64,000 bases of DNA. Origin: Phaeosaccion multiseriatum (lineage: Eukaryota; Ochrophyta, other classes). Position 1 is the stretch's first letter. Each line of letters begins with the position of its first letter. Shown one piece after another: positions 44,997 to 55,576 of the stretch. The notes beneath the pieces are model-generated. The model was not told the DNA's origin and ran no database searches. It saw only the letters and a program-made list of their open reading frames with translations. Location of the stretch: positions 62,001 through 126,000 of the forward strand of contig OZ218964.1 of the NCBI GenBank assembly GCA_965112735.1. Direction: 5' to 3'. The position numbers were made by a program, and so were the translations under genes.

Positions 44997-46458
44997 GCGG
45001 GCAGTACAGGAGCCTTGGCTCCTTCTCTCTGCCGCGCCTCGTGTCTTTCACCCCAACAATCACGTTCTAGCTGGCCGTCTCTCCAAAGCTCGTTCTTACT
45101 CCCCCAACGTTGCTGCTCTGGTATGGTGCCCCTTGGCAATGCCGCTGCGTCCGCCGTGTTGTTGCAGGGAGGTCTCTTCACTCTATCGTCTGTTCTCACC
45201 AGTAGGTAGGTATGTGGGTGGGCTTCTTGCTGGAGTGCACTAGAGGCGTTGGAGAGATGCGTGCCGAGCAGCCTGTCCTTCCTAATGAGATATGAGCAAC
45301 TCTCACTCGTTCGGCGTTCTTCCGATTTTTCCTTGCCCAACTCTGCTTGTGGGGTGGCCTGTCTCTTCCTTGGATGCAGAGCGCACTCGACGCCGTAGAG
45401 ATGGGCGACACAGGGCGGCGCAAAGTCTTGCTCTTGGATCTGTGTATGTGTATCTCCCCGCTCCGCTCCACTTGAACAAGCTCGTTTTTGTTTTGTCGTG
45501 ATGATGAAAATGAAATTATACCCCCACCCAACCCCCAACGCCCAACCCCCTTTGAGTTGTATTCGAGCCCGAAACAAATTCGCGCTGCTCGTTCATGGAA
45601 AGGTCGAATGCATAAGGAAGGAATGAGAGAACAGAGTATAATAATAACAAGGAGGGCGAACGAAGGGCTGTTAACAAGTAAACGAAACTTTAACTTTTAC
45701 TTTACGGAATTGGGGCAGAGGGGAGGTGGGGAGGCGTCAGGGGGAGTGGCTCAGTGGCTTTGCTTCTTCGACGTGGCGGGGTGGTGTTGTTTCGAGTTGT
45801 TCAAGGGCTGTTAAAAAGTAAACGAAACGTTGCTTAGGGCAGAGGGGAGCTTAGGATGCGCAAGGGGGAGTGGCTTTACTTCGACGTTGCGTTCGTTGGC
45901 CCCCTCGTTAAGGAATGAGAACGGCGAGCGAAGAGAAGGGTGAAGATGAAGAGGAGGGGGGCGGGAGATGGAGAGGGGGCAGTTGGCTGGGGTTGCCTTG
46001 GGGAGAGGCAGGGGGGTGCCGTTCGCTTGCGCCCACGTTGCGGATACTGAGGCGTCCAGGGGGGTGGTGTGTTGCTAGAGCAGGGTAGTTGCTTGGGGAA
46101 GAGGGAACGTCGGCCGGGAGTTCAGGCAGCTGCAGCCAGCTGCTGCCTTTGGTGGACGGTTGCTTGCGAAATGCGATTGATATACAGCTTTTATTACATA
46201 CAGATTTGCAAGGATTAGTGATGGAATGATGCTCCAAGTCAAAGCGGCAGGCTGTTGTGATAGATATCGACGACATTTGTGACCGAGCACTATATCGACG
46301 TACAATAGCGCAGCGAGGTCAATATCGATGTACATGATGTATGGCCACGGCCATCATTTCCTTGGACGCATCTCTCAAAAGGTATAAACAATACAAGACT
46401 GTCCCTGTGAAGGGGGAGGAGAGAAAAAGAAAGGCACCCCCTCCCCCCGCCTCCTTGC
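44997..46458. other. Intergenic region, AT-richer, with internal duplication
   Basis: About 1.46 kb between the start of the acidic-protein gene and the stop of the HPt gene, both minus strand. It should contain the acidic-protein promoter and the HPt 3' UTR. It holds a diverged direct duplication (45663-45890) and three ATATCGA(C/T)G-type units at about 46263-46335. A 122-codon minus frame (46276-45908) has no recognisable features. Confidence 0.6.
45663..45890. repeat. Diverged direct duplication (~140-bp period)
   Basis: AGGGCTGTTAACAAGTAAAC (from 45665) recurs as AGGGCTGTTAAAAAGTAAAC (from 45805). GGCAGAGGGGAG..GGGGGAGTGGCT and TTCGACGT follow in both copies. The second copy is shorter. 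Confidence 0.85.
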
Positions 46459-47563
46459 TCACTTTGGGCCATTCGCAGCCCACTCGTCAACGACCTGTAA
46501 GACTGCGCTGTACGCTCGTTGTACGCTTTCACACAGCGGTACACAGTCTTCTGGCGGCACCCCGTCCTGCAGCAGCAGCAAGAGGGAGAGGGGGAGGGAA
46601 GGGAGGTGTGGGCAGGGGTGGTGGGGGAGGAGGGGAGGGGAAGGAAGAATGGGGAGAGAAGGACGAAGAGGGAGAGGAGGAGGAGGAGGAGGACGAGGTG
46701 GTGGGGGGGGGTGGGGGGGAGGAGAGGAGGAGAGCAGATTGTGGTGGAGGAGAGAGGAGAGGAGGAGGAGGAGGAGGAGGAGGAGGAGGAGGAGGAAGAA
46801 GGTAATAGACAGGGAGGAATAGGAGGACGAGGAGAAGGAGCAGCGGCAGCAGCGACATTAGTCGGACAGAGCGAGCGATGGAAGGGAAGACGGAGCAGAT
46901 CATGAACGTGAAGATGCACGAGCCCCCACCCATCAACCCCCTCCGTAGCTCAGCCTTGCAATGCACCCGGGTCCGGGTCAGACAGACTACAAAAAGCAAG
47001 ACACTCAGCCAGTGGAAGGAGGCCGGCCCAAGCAAGACTCGTCCCCCCGTCAGCCTCCTTCAAACTTCTGTCTCGCTTGTGGTGCGTCCTTACCTTGGCG
47101 GCCCTCTCCAGCTGCTTGGAAACGTGGAACAGTGGGTCGCAGCAGAAGCTCAGTGCCTGCCCCTTGAGCGTGTGCGCTGCGATGACGAGCTGCAGAGCCC
47201 CCTCTGGACTCGTGTCTAGTCTGTACTGTGTCATGCCTTGGTGCATTTGAACCACTGTCCGGCTGCTCATCTCCCGAAACTTGCTTGGGTAGATGGCGTG
47301 GAGGCTCTGCAAGAGGGAGCGAGTGGAGAGGGGCGGCCGCGTCTCTCTGAGCAAAATTTCCTCAAGCAAGAGCGGGGCAACAACAAGACGCACCGCACCT
47401 TTGGAATCATTCTCTCAAACCGCTCTCGATCTATGGGGTCCGAGCACTGCCGCTCCTCCCTGCTGCTGCTGCTACTACTATTACTACTGCTCCTGCTTCT
47501 GGCACTCATTCCTCTGCTGGTGTTGTTGGTCGCGCCCCCTGCCTCGTTTTCTCTCTTGTCCAT
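46459..47563 (-). CDS. Histidine phosphotransfer (HPt) protein
   Basis: Predicted phosphorelay intermediate passing phosphate between hybrid histidine kinases and response regulators. Three exons, all phase 0: 47563-47399, 47306-47094, 46566-46459 (TGA), giving 161 residues, the usual size for a stand-alone HPt. The first ~40 residues are Ser/Asn-rich. The core reads IDRERFERMIPK, then QLVIAAHTLKGQALSFCCDP, then FHVSKQLERAAKDG and a final helix CESVQRAYSAVLQVVDEW. AHTLKG with His at about residue 100 and Lys three positions on is the HPt signature, and spacing to the following Leu-Glu helix fits the four-helix bundle. Intron 2 (527 bp) holds long GGA tracts. The window shows no kinase or response regulator. 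An upstream minus-strand frame to 47924 could add residues through an extra exon; the ATG at 47563 is preferred because a stop precedes it in frame. Confidence 0.78.
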
Positions 47564-48236
47564 CCTCCTGCGTTCTTGCACGCAGTAGGCCTAGCATCTG
47601 CGACTGCGCCCACTCCAGCGTTACCTTACTTAACAGAAGGGAGTCCTCTTCGTATAAAAGGAGGAAGAAGGGATAGAATGAAAAGAAGGAATGCGGAAAA
47701 TAGAGGCATATAGGGACCCATGTCAAGTCTGGCGCGTCCGTGTCACGGTCTGTGCAGAGGGAAGGATCGAGAAGGAGATGGCAGGCATGGACACCTCTTC
47801 CGTACACATCAATGGCTGAAACCATTCGTCCGGTGGTGAGAAGAATGACTTCGCCAGACTGTTGGTGCCTTTCCTCTCCACCACGAGTGCAGCAAGCGAA
47901 AGGCAAGACGAAGACGACACTCACAGTGTCAAAGTAGATCAGGCAAGACGAAGGCTAAAGTCACAGTAAACAGCGACGGTTCATGACGCTACAGTAAGCT
48001 AGACGTGGCGACTCGAGTCAAGTGCATGTAGCAATCATTCTTTGGGGGGGGGGGGGCACATGCTCGAATATGCGTACAGTGCGTGGGTAGGCGTGACGGC
48101 TAGCGACGGGTCAGAGCCAAAGAGCTAGTGAGCCACTTGTAGTGAGTTCATACAGTGGAACAACGCCTCTCCTCAAGCTCCTCTCCTGGGAGAAGAAACA
48201 AGAAAGAAAAAAAAAATGAAAAAAAAAAAACAAGAA
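47564..48236. other. Intergenic region between HPt gene and tRNA-His
   Basis: About 670 bp, presumably the HPt promoter at its left end. It contains an imperfect direct repeat of GGCAAGACGAAG at about 47908 and 47941 and a G11 run at about 48045. No supported gene. Confidence 0.5.
48207..48230 (-). terminator. Pol III terminator of tRNA-His
   Basis: Two A-runs on the + strand (48207-48216, 48219-48230) read as T12 and T10 on the minus strand, starting 7 nt past the tRNA 3' end. This is the expected RNA polymerase III stop signal. Confidence 0.8.
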
Positions 48237-48310
48237 TGGCGACGAAGCCCAGAATCGAACTGAGTATGTCTGCGCCACAAGCAGAAGTAATACCGTTTTA
48301 CTACTTCATC
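48237..48310 (-). tRNA. tRNA-His (anticodon GTG)
   Basis: The minus strand folds into a full cloverleaf. Acceptor GATGAAG pairs with CTTCGTC (one G-T pair). The D arm is GTAA/TTAC around a GG-containing loop. The anticodon arm TCTGC/GCAGA holds loop TTGTGGC with anticodon GTG. The T arm CTCAG/CTGGG holds loop TTCGATT. TAGTAAAACGG fits the Pol III A box and GTTCGATTC the B box. Position 73 is G, followed directly by CCA in the genomic sequence; nuclear eukaryotic tRNAs usually acquire CCA after transcription and tRNA-His usually has A73 or C73. An organelle-derived copy is the main alternative. There is no intron. Confidence 0.85.
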
Positions 48311-49375
48311 TTTGATCCATTCATAAACGCGGCCTAGAAAATACGGTATCTGAACAGCACCTGGAAATCTTGGCTGTGGAGAAGCTTTCATAAACCAGCC
48401 CTTTCCTTCACAAAATTGCGTCGCGGGCAAGGCGAGAGGGTGTGGTGGTGGTAGGGGGGAGTGGCGGGGTGTGATCAGCAGGGTGGAAGCAAATGTTCAG
48501 TGATTAAGGCAGCAATTCGTCAAACACACCAGCCAGTGGGCGCACAGCGGAACAACGCAACGTTCTACTAAAGGAGCTCCCGGTCCTCGCCCGATCAGGG
48601 ACCCCGGGGGGGGGGGGGGTGCTCTGAGTTCAAGCTCTAAGAAACCCCTTCCTCTTCTTATTACACCATTCACTACTGAATTATTGCTCCGGGGTTAGTG
48701 GTTATGGTCGGAGTTGGTGAGGAGAGCCTGCCTCAGGAGGATGAGGAAAAGGGAGAAGACCATCCAGCCATGAGGAGGAGACGGCACCACCCCCTAGCTA
48801 TACGTACGTCCTCAGACCGAGTCCCCTTCAGCTGCTGCTGCTGCTACTGCTGCTGTATCAACAACTGTATCAACAACCTCTGCTGCTGTATCACCAACTG
48901 CTGCTGCTGCGATGCCATTGGTGCCGGAGTCGCGGAAGAGCCTCGCCGCCGGTGACGCTCGTCGCTCCCCTGGGGACGTGGGGGCGGAGATGGACTGTGA
49001 GGTGGTCTCCTCCTCTGGCTCGCTGGAGAGGAGGAGGGAGGGTCGGGATAGGGGTAGGGATGGTGTCGGGGAGCGAGGCAGGAGGGAAGCAAGGGGGGCA
49101 GGCAGTGAAGGCAGTCAAGACTGGAGTGCGGATGTGCAAGCAAGGAATGGTGAGGCGAGTCGCGTGACTTGTTCCCGCGCCGATATGAAGTTACACACAC
49201 ACTACCACTACAGTGAGAGGAAGGTGTCGTCCATGGCTCGTCCTATCTGCTGCTGCCGCTCAGCCGCCTCTCTCCGCCTGGGGATGCGTCCATTCGACTG
49301 TCTTGCTTGGTCCGAGCCTGCCCCTGGCTGCTGCCCTCCCCCCGGACCGCCCCACTGCCCCACCCACTGCCCCTC
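48311..49375. other. Intergenic region with CAG/CTG-type repeats and three LVIQQ-like copies
   Basis: About 1.06 kb between the tRNA and the TCAC satellite. At 48838-48915 it contains CTG triplets interspersed with TGTATCAACAACTGTATCAACAAC and TGTATCACCAACTG. The latter, read on the minus strand, is the CAGTTGGTGATACA sequence seen in coding exons elsewhere. The Slo channel stop is at 49958, so this is not part of that CDS. No gene supported. Confidence 0.6.
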
Positions 49376-49960
49376 TCACTCACTCACGTACTCACTCTCT
49401 CACTCAATTCATTCATTCACTCATTCATTCACTCGCTCACTCACTCACACACGCAATCACTCACTCACTCACTCGCTCACTCACTCACTCACTCACTCAC
49501 TCACTCACTCACTCACTCACTCACTCACTCACTCACTCACTCACTCACTCACTCACTCACTCACTCACTCTCTCACTCACTCACGTACTCACTCACTCAC
49601 TCAATTCATTCATTCATTCATTCATTCACTCGCTCACTCACTCACACACGCAATCACTCACTCACTCACTCACTCACTCACTCACTCACTCACTCACTCA
49701 CTCACTCACTCACTCACTCACTCACTCACTCACTCACTCACTCACTCACTCACTCACTCACTCACTCACTCACTCACTCACTCACTCACTCACTCACTCA
49801 CTCACCCACCCACTCACTAGCTCACCCACCCACTCACTCACTCACTCACTCACTCACTCACTCACTCACTCACTCACTCACTCACTCACTCACTCACTCA
49901 CTCACTCACTCACTCACTCACTCACTCACTCACTCACCCACCCACTCACTCACTCACTCA
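49376..49960. repeat. (TCAC)n satellite with ~197-bp higher-order repeat
   Basis: Roughly 585 bp of TCAC tetramers. Variant blocks with GTACTCAC, CAATTCATTCATTCA and CACACACGCAATCAC occur at about 49388 and again at about 49585, showing a higher-order unit near 197 bp. The right end coincides with the Slo-channel stop codon; on that gene's strand the array reads GTGAGTGA. Confidence 0.95.
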
Positions 49961-52857
49961 CCAATTAACAAAGACGTAGACGCTGTCTCCCTCGCTCACC
50001 GCTACTCCCCTCTCGCCCACCCCCCTTGATCGCTGCGTTTGTCGAAGGACGGTTTCCGAATCTGGATTGATGAAGGCATAAGGGAACTTGCTGGCGCTGG
50101 AGCTCTCGTGCACACGATACAACCCTGCAATGGGGTACGGAGTGTGTCGGAGGAGCAGGAGTCCGGATTAGAGTCAGGGCCAGGTGTGAGGTGTCAGGGT
50201 AAGGGTGGGGGTGAGGGTGACGGTGAGAGTGAGGGTGAGGGTGGTGTGAGGGTGAGTGTGAGAGGTGAGAGTGAGGGGCAGAAGCGGGCAGGAAGAGGGT
50301 CAGCAGAGGCGGAGGCAGAGGGTCCAGCGAGGCAGTACTAAACCGTTAAGACCACACTCACCGATGGCGACTGCTCCAATGTCCAACAGGTACAGGGAGA
50401 GCTCCTTGTATCTGTAGTGCAGACGCGGCCATGGCAGGGATGTCAGGACCGGCAGAGGGGGGGGGGGGGGGCTGAGAGGCGCGGTCATTAGACGCACTCA
50501 TTCACGCCCACGGGTACATTGAGGCAAGTTGTATGGTATCCTGAGCAAGGAGGGAAGGGGGAGACTAAGGGAGGGCAGCCCATCCCCGTATCCACAGAGA
50601 GAAAGAGACAAAGAGTAGTCCGCTGAAGGACGAATCCTTACGTTGGCTCAACGTTGGCCTTCGCGCAGTCCGCAAAGAAGCTCTTGGGAATGCTGACAAG
50701 CTCCAGGACGCCCTGCTAGTTGGTGTGAGGTGTGGGGTGTGAGGTGTCCGGTATGAGGGGGAAGGAAAAGGTGTGAGTGAGGTGTGGCTGGCTGAGGTGT
50801 GAGGTATGAGGTGTGAGGTGCCAGGTGTGAGGGCCAGGTGTTAGGTGTCAGGTGCGAGGTGCCAGGCGTCATGGGGGCCGTCATTGGTTCGTGAGAGAGA
50901 GGGTCGAGGGGGCTGCGAGAGGGTAAGCCCGACCAGGTCGACACACAGGCACTACAGGGCATGTGGTACTCTATAACCCACCTATTCACCCACCATCTAC
51001 CCACCCACCTGTCTCCGGTGCCCGACCTGCCCCTTTGAGTATCGTCCAATGCGTAGGAGAGCCTCCCAGAAGCCTGCAGAAGAGCGAGAGACAAGGATCG
51101 AGGCGCAGGGAGCAAGGCGTGAAACAATTATCGGTCATGACACTTTGTGAGGCGAGAGGCGAGAGGCAAGAGGGTAGAGGCTGCACACATACTTCTCGAC
51201 CGGCCGACCGGTGTGCGGTACTTAGATTAATCAACGAACAGACAGAGCAGACAGAGCAGGCAGCTCTCTCTCTTGTCTCTCTCTCTCTCTCTGTCTCTGT
51301 CTCTCTCCATCTGTCTGTCTCTCTCTCTCTGACTCACGTAGCTCAGAGGCGTTGAAGAGCGTCTGAATAGCGAACACATCCATCGTGCTGTGCGTCATGA
51401 CCCGCCCCGCCGCGTACAAGGGCTGCCAATCGGCCGGTCGGTTGGTCGGTTGGTCGGTCGGTCGGTAGGGTGCCATCGGAGGGTGTGTCGAAGCGGCAGA
51501 GTACAGCGAGCAGGGGCCGGGGGGGGGGGAGGAGCGAAGCCAGTCAACAAGCGGAGTACGTGTCTACCGCAGATAAAGCGTGTCCCTCCCTCCTTCCCTC
51601 CCTCCTCCCCAGGCCCCTCGCTCTATCCCCTCTACGTACCCATCGATACAGCTCGGCTCCTCCGGCACCCCCCCCGCTACTGCTGCCCACATCCCCAAGT
51701 CCGTCGTTGTCATTCTCGTCCCCCCCCTGTCGGAGGAAGTGGATGTTGGCTTCGTCTCTCAGCTCCACCACCTGACGAATCAAATGGTGGCGGGGTACAC
51801 GAAGGTTGAGTTTTCAGTGTACTAGAAGAATAGGGGGGTTCATGATCCATATGCAGCCACCTTCCTGTCATCAATTACGTGTCAGTCAAGCCAGCAAGCA
51901 AGCAAGCTAGCTGGCTCGCTTCCCCTCACTTCACCTGGTGGACATCCCTGAAGCACTCCCTCTGGTCCATTACGCTCTCTGTGCGCAAGGCAGAAAGCAG
52001 CACGGTCTTGTCTCCAGCAACCTTTTCATCCTCCAAATGCGAGCCTGAGGCTGAGCCTGAACCGGAGTCCGACTCGGAGTCGTCTCCACCGCCACTCTGC
52101 GTTGCGTTTGTGCGTTTTCGTTTGTGACGTATTGTGATGTTACGTGGTGTGTGTGTGTGTAGGCAGACAGGTAGGTAGACGTGGGTGTGCGGGTGTGCGC
52201 GCGTGTTACGTGCCCGTGAGTGGTCAGAGAGGTGTGAGGGTGAGGATGAGGGTGAGGGTGAGCGGAGGGGTAGGCCGGGGGGGGTTGGGCAGCGGGCAGG
52301 AGGAAGCGAAGGGTGTAGACTATGGAGCTAAGCAATCAATGACCGGTGACCGGCTAGAACCCCCCTGGAGCTGAGAAGGCTCCAACGCTTCCAAACATGT
52401 CCATCGACTGCCATCCATCCATCAAGGACCCGGCCATTCCACCCCCAGCTCCTCCCCCCTCCTCACCTGTCGCTGCATGTACAGCACACAGTAGGCCCTG
52501 CCAAGGCCACACCTCTGCAGAATGGTCATGCTCGTGGCGCTGCCCTCCTGCAGCCAGATGTCGCGTGTGTACTTGGCTCTGTGCGGTCGGTGAGACACGA
52601 GCGACTGAAGTCGGCCCATCACCGCCGAGAAGCGCTCTCTGCGAGGAGAAGGACCCGGGGGGGAGGAAGGGGTCCAGGGGGGGCGACAGGGAGGAGGTAG
52701 TACGGAGTCAGGACCACGTGAGTGTGTGTGAGAGAGTACGTTGCGTGCGTGCGTGCGTGCCGCACAGGAGGGTAGGGGACGGGGGAGGTAGAGACTCATT
52801 CCAGCAGAGGAGGAAGGCACACGCACATACACACACGCACACGCACACACACAATCA

Positions 52858-52905
<48 letters not shown>

Positions 52906-55544
52906 GGTCCTTGTCCACGACGATAATGGGCCTCGTGCAAGCGCTGCGGAGAGGGGCGAGGAAGTACTCGGCGTTCTCTGCAAGGCCACAGAGCACGATA
53001 TGGCCCGACATGTCTCCGGGGGGGGAGCTGTTGAACCAGCCCTCGTCCAGCACCGCGCTCAGCGTGAGACGACCCGTACGTGTGGCCTGAATGGGATTTA
53101 ATGAAATGTGGAGGGGCAGGCAGGGGGGAGGGGAGGAAGGGGAGGGGGAGGGGGAGCGGTTGAGGCAAGTAGGGGAGGGGGTTGGGCATGGGGTGGGGGT
53201 GGATGGGGACGGAGGGGGAGAGAGAGGCGGGGGGGTGGCGGAGAGAGAGAGAGGGAGAGGAAGAGAGGGGCACACCCAAAGAGAGAGAGAGAGAGAGAGG
53301 TGGAGGTGGAGGGGAGGGCCGAGGCCGAGCGGCGCAAAAAGGAGCGGCTTCGGCTCTGGGGGAGGAGGGTCACCATAGTCACAGTCACCGACATCCTGTA
53401 GCGGAAACTCTCGCCCACCTGCAGCGACTCCTCGTCGGGGCTCTCCGCGCTGGTGTCAGGATCTTCCCTGCCGTCTGTGGACCGCTGGCGGGAAGAGGTG
53501 GGCCTACTTCCCCGGTGGGCGGTGACGGAGGAGAGAGGACGGCGCATGAGTGGAGAGGAGGGGGGGGGGGAGGGGAGAGAGACAACGCGTGAAAGGGAAG
53601 ACAGCGGGAGAAGGCACTGTATGTGGATTGATGCAGAGGATGGATGGCAGTGGATGGATTGAAGTACAAGGGCGGCTGAGGCTCTGTGTTGGGTGGCTCA
53701 ACGCGTGCCTGTAACGGTCTGTTACGGTGGGTGGCTGCTGTTCTTACTCACCTGGGGCTGGGGCCGGGGCTGTTGCTCAGGCTTGGGCTGGAGAATGACT
53801 TTGCTGAGGAAGAGGCCAACAGGGCTTGCCTGGGCATGATAGGTACAGGTAGGGGAGGAGGAAGGGACGGGCAACCACCGCAAGACGATGGACATTGAAG
53901 AGGGAGGAGGAGAGTGGGGGATGGGGAAAAGGACTGAGGACGGCGACCGCGGCGGCGCGCATGTGTGTGCGCAGTGTCATGGGCGGCACTATTCCATCCA
54001 CTGCCATCCACTGGCGTTCGTTTCAGCCGAGCCTTACCTCGCATCTCTTCTGCTCTGCTCGTTGCTCATGCTTGCCCCCTCCTGCAGAGAGGAAGCGCGA
54101 TTCAGGTGCATGGGTGTGTGTGGGTGCGTGTGCGTGTGTGTGGGCGTTTGGGTGCGTGTGTGGGTGCGTGTGTGCGGGCGTGGATGCGTGGGTGATGATG
54201 CAACGTAAGAGACAGAGAAGGACTCGTCCAAAGGCGGCATTGCGTGGGGCAACGCCAGAGAGCGCTCCTGTCTCCTTTCCCTTTACTTGCACCCCGTCAC
54301 CCGCGCTCGCTCGTACGCGTACTACTATGACTACGGTTGCGCACTCCCCCACTCACCTCCAAGGAGCGCGAGGGGGACAGAGCAGAGCACTGAGCGCCGT
54401 AGCTGGCCGGGAGGAACGTAGTGGGCTGACCCATCCAGGAGGAGGGGGGGGCGCTGGTGGTGGAAATGAGGTCGTCCTCTCCCAGCCCCTGCTGCTGTAT
54501 CACCAACTCGTCTGCCTCCATACCGTGACCATTCCCATTGCTACTGCCGAAGTAGCGCAGACCGATGGCAGCCAATGTCTTGAGCACTTGCATCTTATCC
54601 CTGGCGACTACATAGAGCCCCACACAGTCCGCATCGAAGCGGAAGCTGTCGTCTGGACAGATGAGCGTCTCGAACGTCCTCGCGAGCCCCGGGGCGGGGC
54701 AGCGGCCTTCCTTGCTCCTGCCCTCCTTCTCGTTCTCATTCTGATTAGGAACGTTCTTGGCCGCCCCCTCTCCTCCTGTTAATACTGTTGGTGATCCACT
54801 CGTCGTCGCCACCTGAACACCGACGAGCACGCAGCCGCCCTCGCTCTCTCTCGACACCACCTCCACAGCGGTGGAGAAATCAAGCTTGGTGTCGTTGTTG
54901 CCGGGGCTTAGATTGATGGTGGCGGCCATGCCCTCCGCGGTCGAGTCGCCCGAGCCAAAGGGGGCTCTACGGTGCCTCTGGCGCAGCCTCTGCAACACGT
55001 TAGTGTGGTCCTTGACGTTGTAGAGCTCAAAGTCGGCACCGGAGACAAACTCCTTGAGCCAGGTAGGGCCCTCTGAGACGGCGGGGTCGGCCTTAGGAGG
55101 GAAGGAGGGAGGGAGGGAGGGAGGGAGACGGCAGCCAGTCATTTAGGCATTTAGTCATTCAGTCATCTCGTCATTCATCAAGGCGGCTGTGTGCTTGAGC
55201 TATGTGTGTGTATGTGTGCATGCATGCACGTGCACCCCCCTACCCCTCCCTCCTCACCTCCACACCCTGACTGTTGCTTCTCAGGAGCGTGGTGGCGAGG
55301 CTGAGGAACCCTTTGCAGTGCGTGCCGTACGCCATCATGCCAAGCTTCATCTCCTCCACACACATCACATGATTGATGTCCGACTCGTGCAGCAGGGAGG
55401 CCGGCCAGCCAAAGCCGCTGCCAGGGCCGTTGGAGTGGCCGGTGCCTACGAGCATGAGTTGGGCGGTGTTCTTGCGCTCTCCAAGAGGCTGCAAGTGGCT
55501 GGCGCTGCCCATCAGGCCCTAAGTAGTGATGCAGTCAGTCAGTC

Positions 55545-55576
<32 letters not shown>

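Noticed and set aside
45908-46276. 122-codon minus-strand frame
   Set aside because: Pro/Ser-rich without domain or splice context, and lies between the HPt stop and a duplicated non-coding block; could be chance in GC-skewed DNA.
47571-47924. Extra N-terminal exon of the HPt gene
   Set aside because: A weak donor and a 50-bp intron would be needed to join it; the ATG at 47563 gives a complete HPt-sized protein.
49376-49960. CRISPR-like array
   Set aside because: Tetramer satellite with no unique spacers, in a eukaryotic genome; the same applies to the GTCA arrays at 19317 and 55534.
48912-50029. Long + strand frames rich in Ser-Leu-Thr-His repeats
   Set aside because: They are translations of the (TCAC)n satellite in three frames; no start context, splice support or non-repeat sequence.
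53098-53669. Minus and plus frames around the GAGA-rich block at 53100-53320
   Set aside because: Purine-rich intron between channel exons 53506-53419 and 53086-52905; frames are low complexity.
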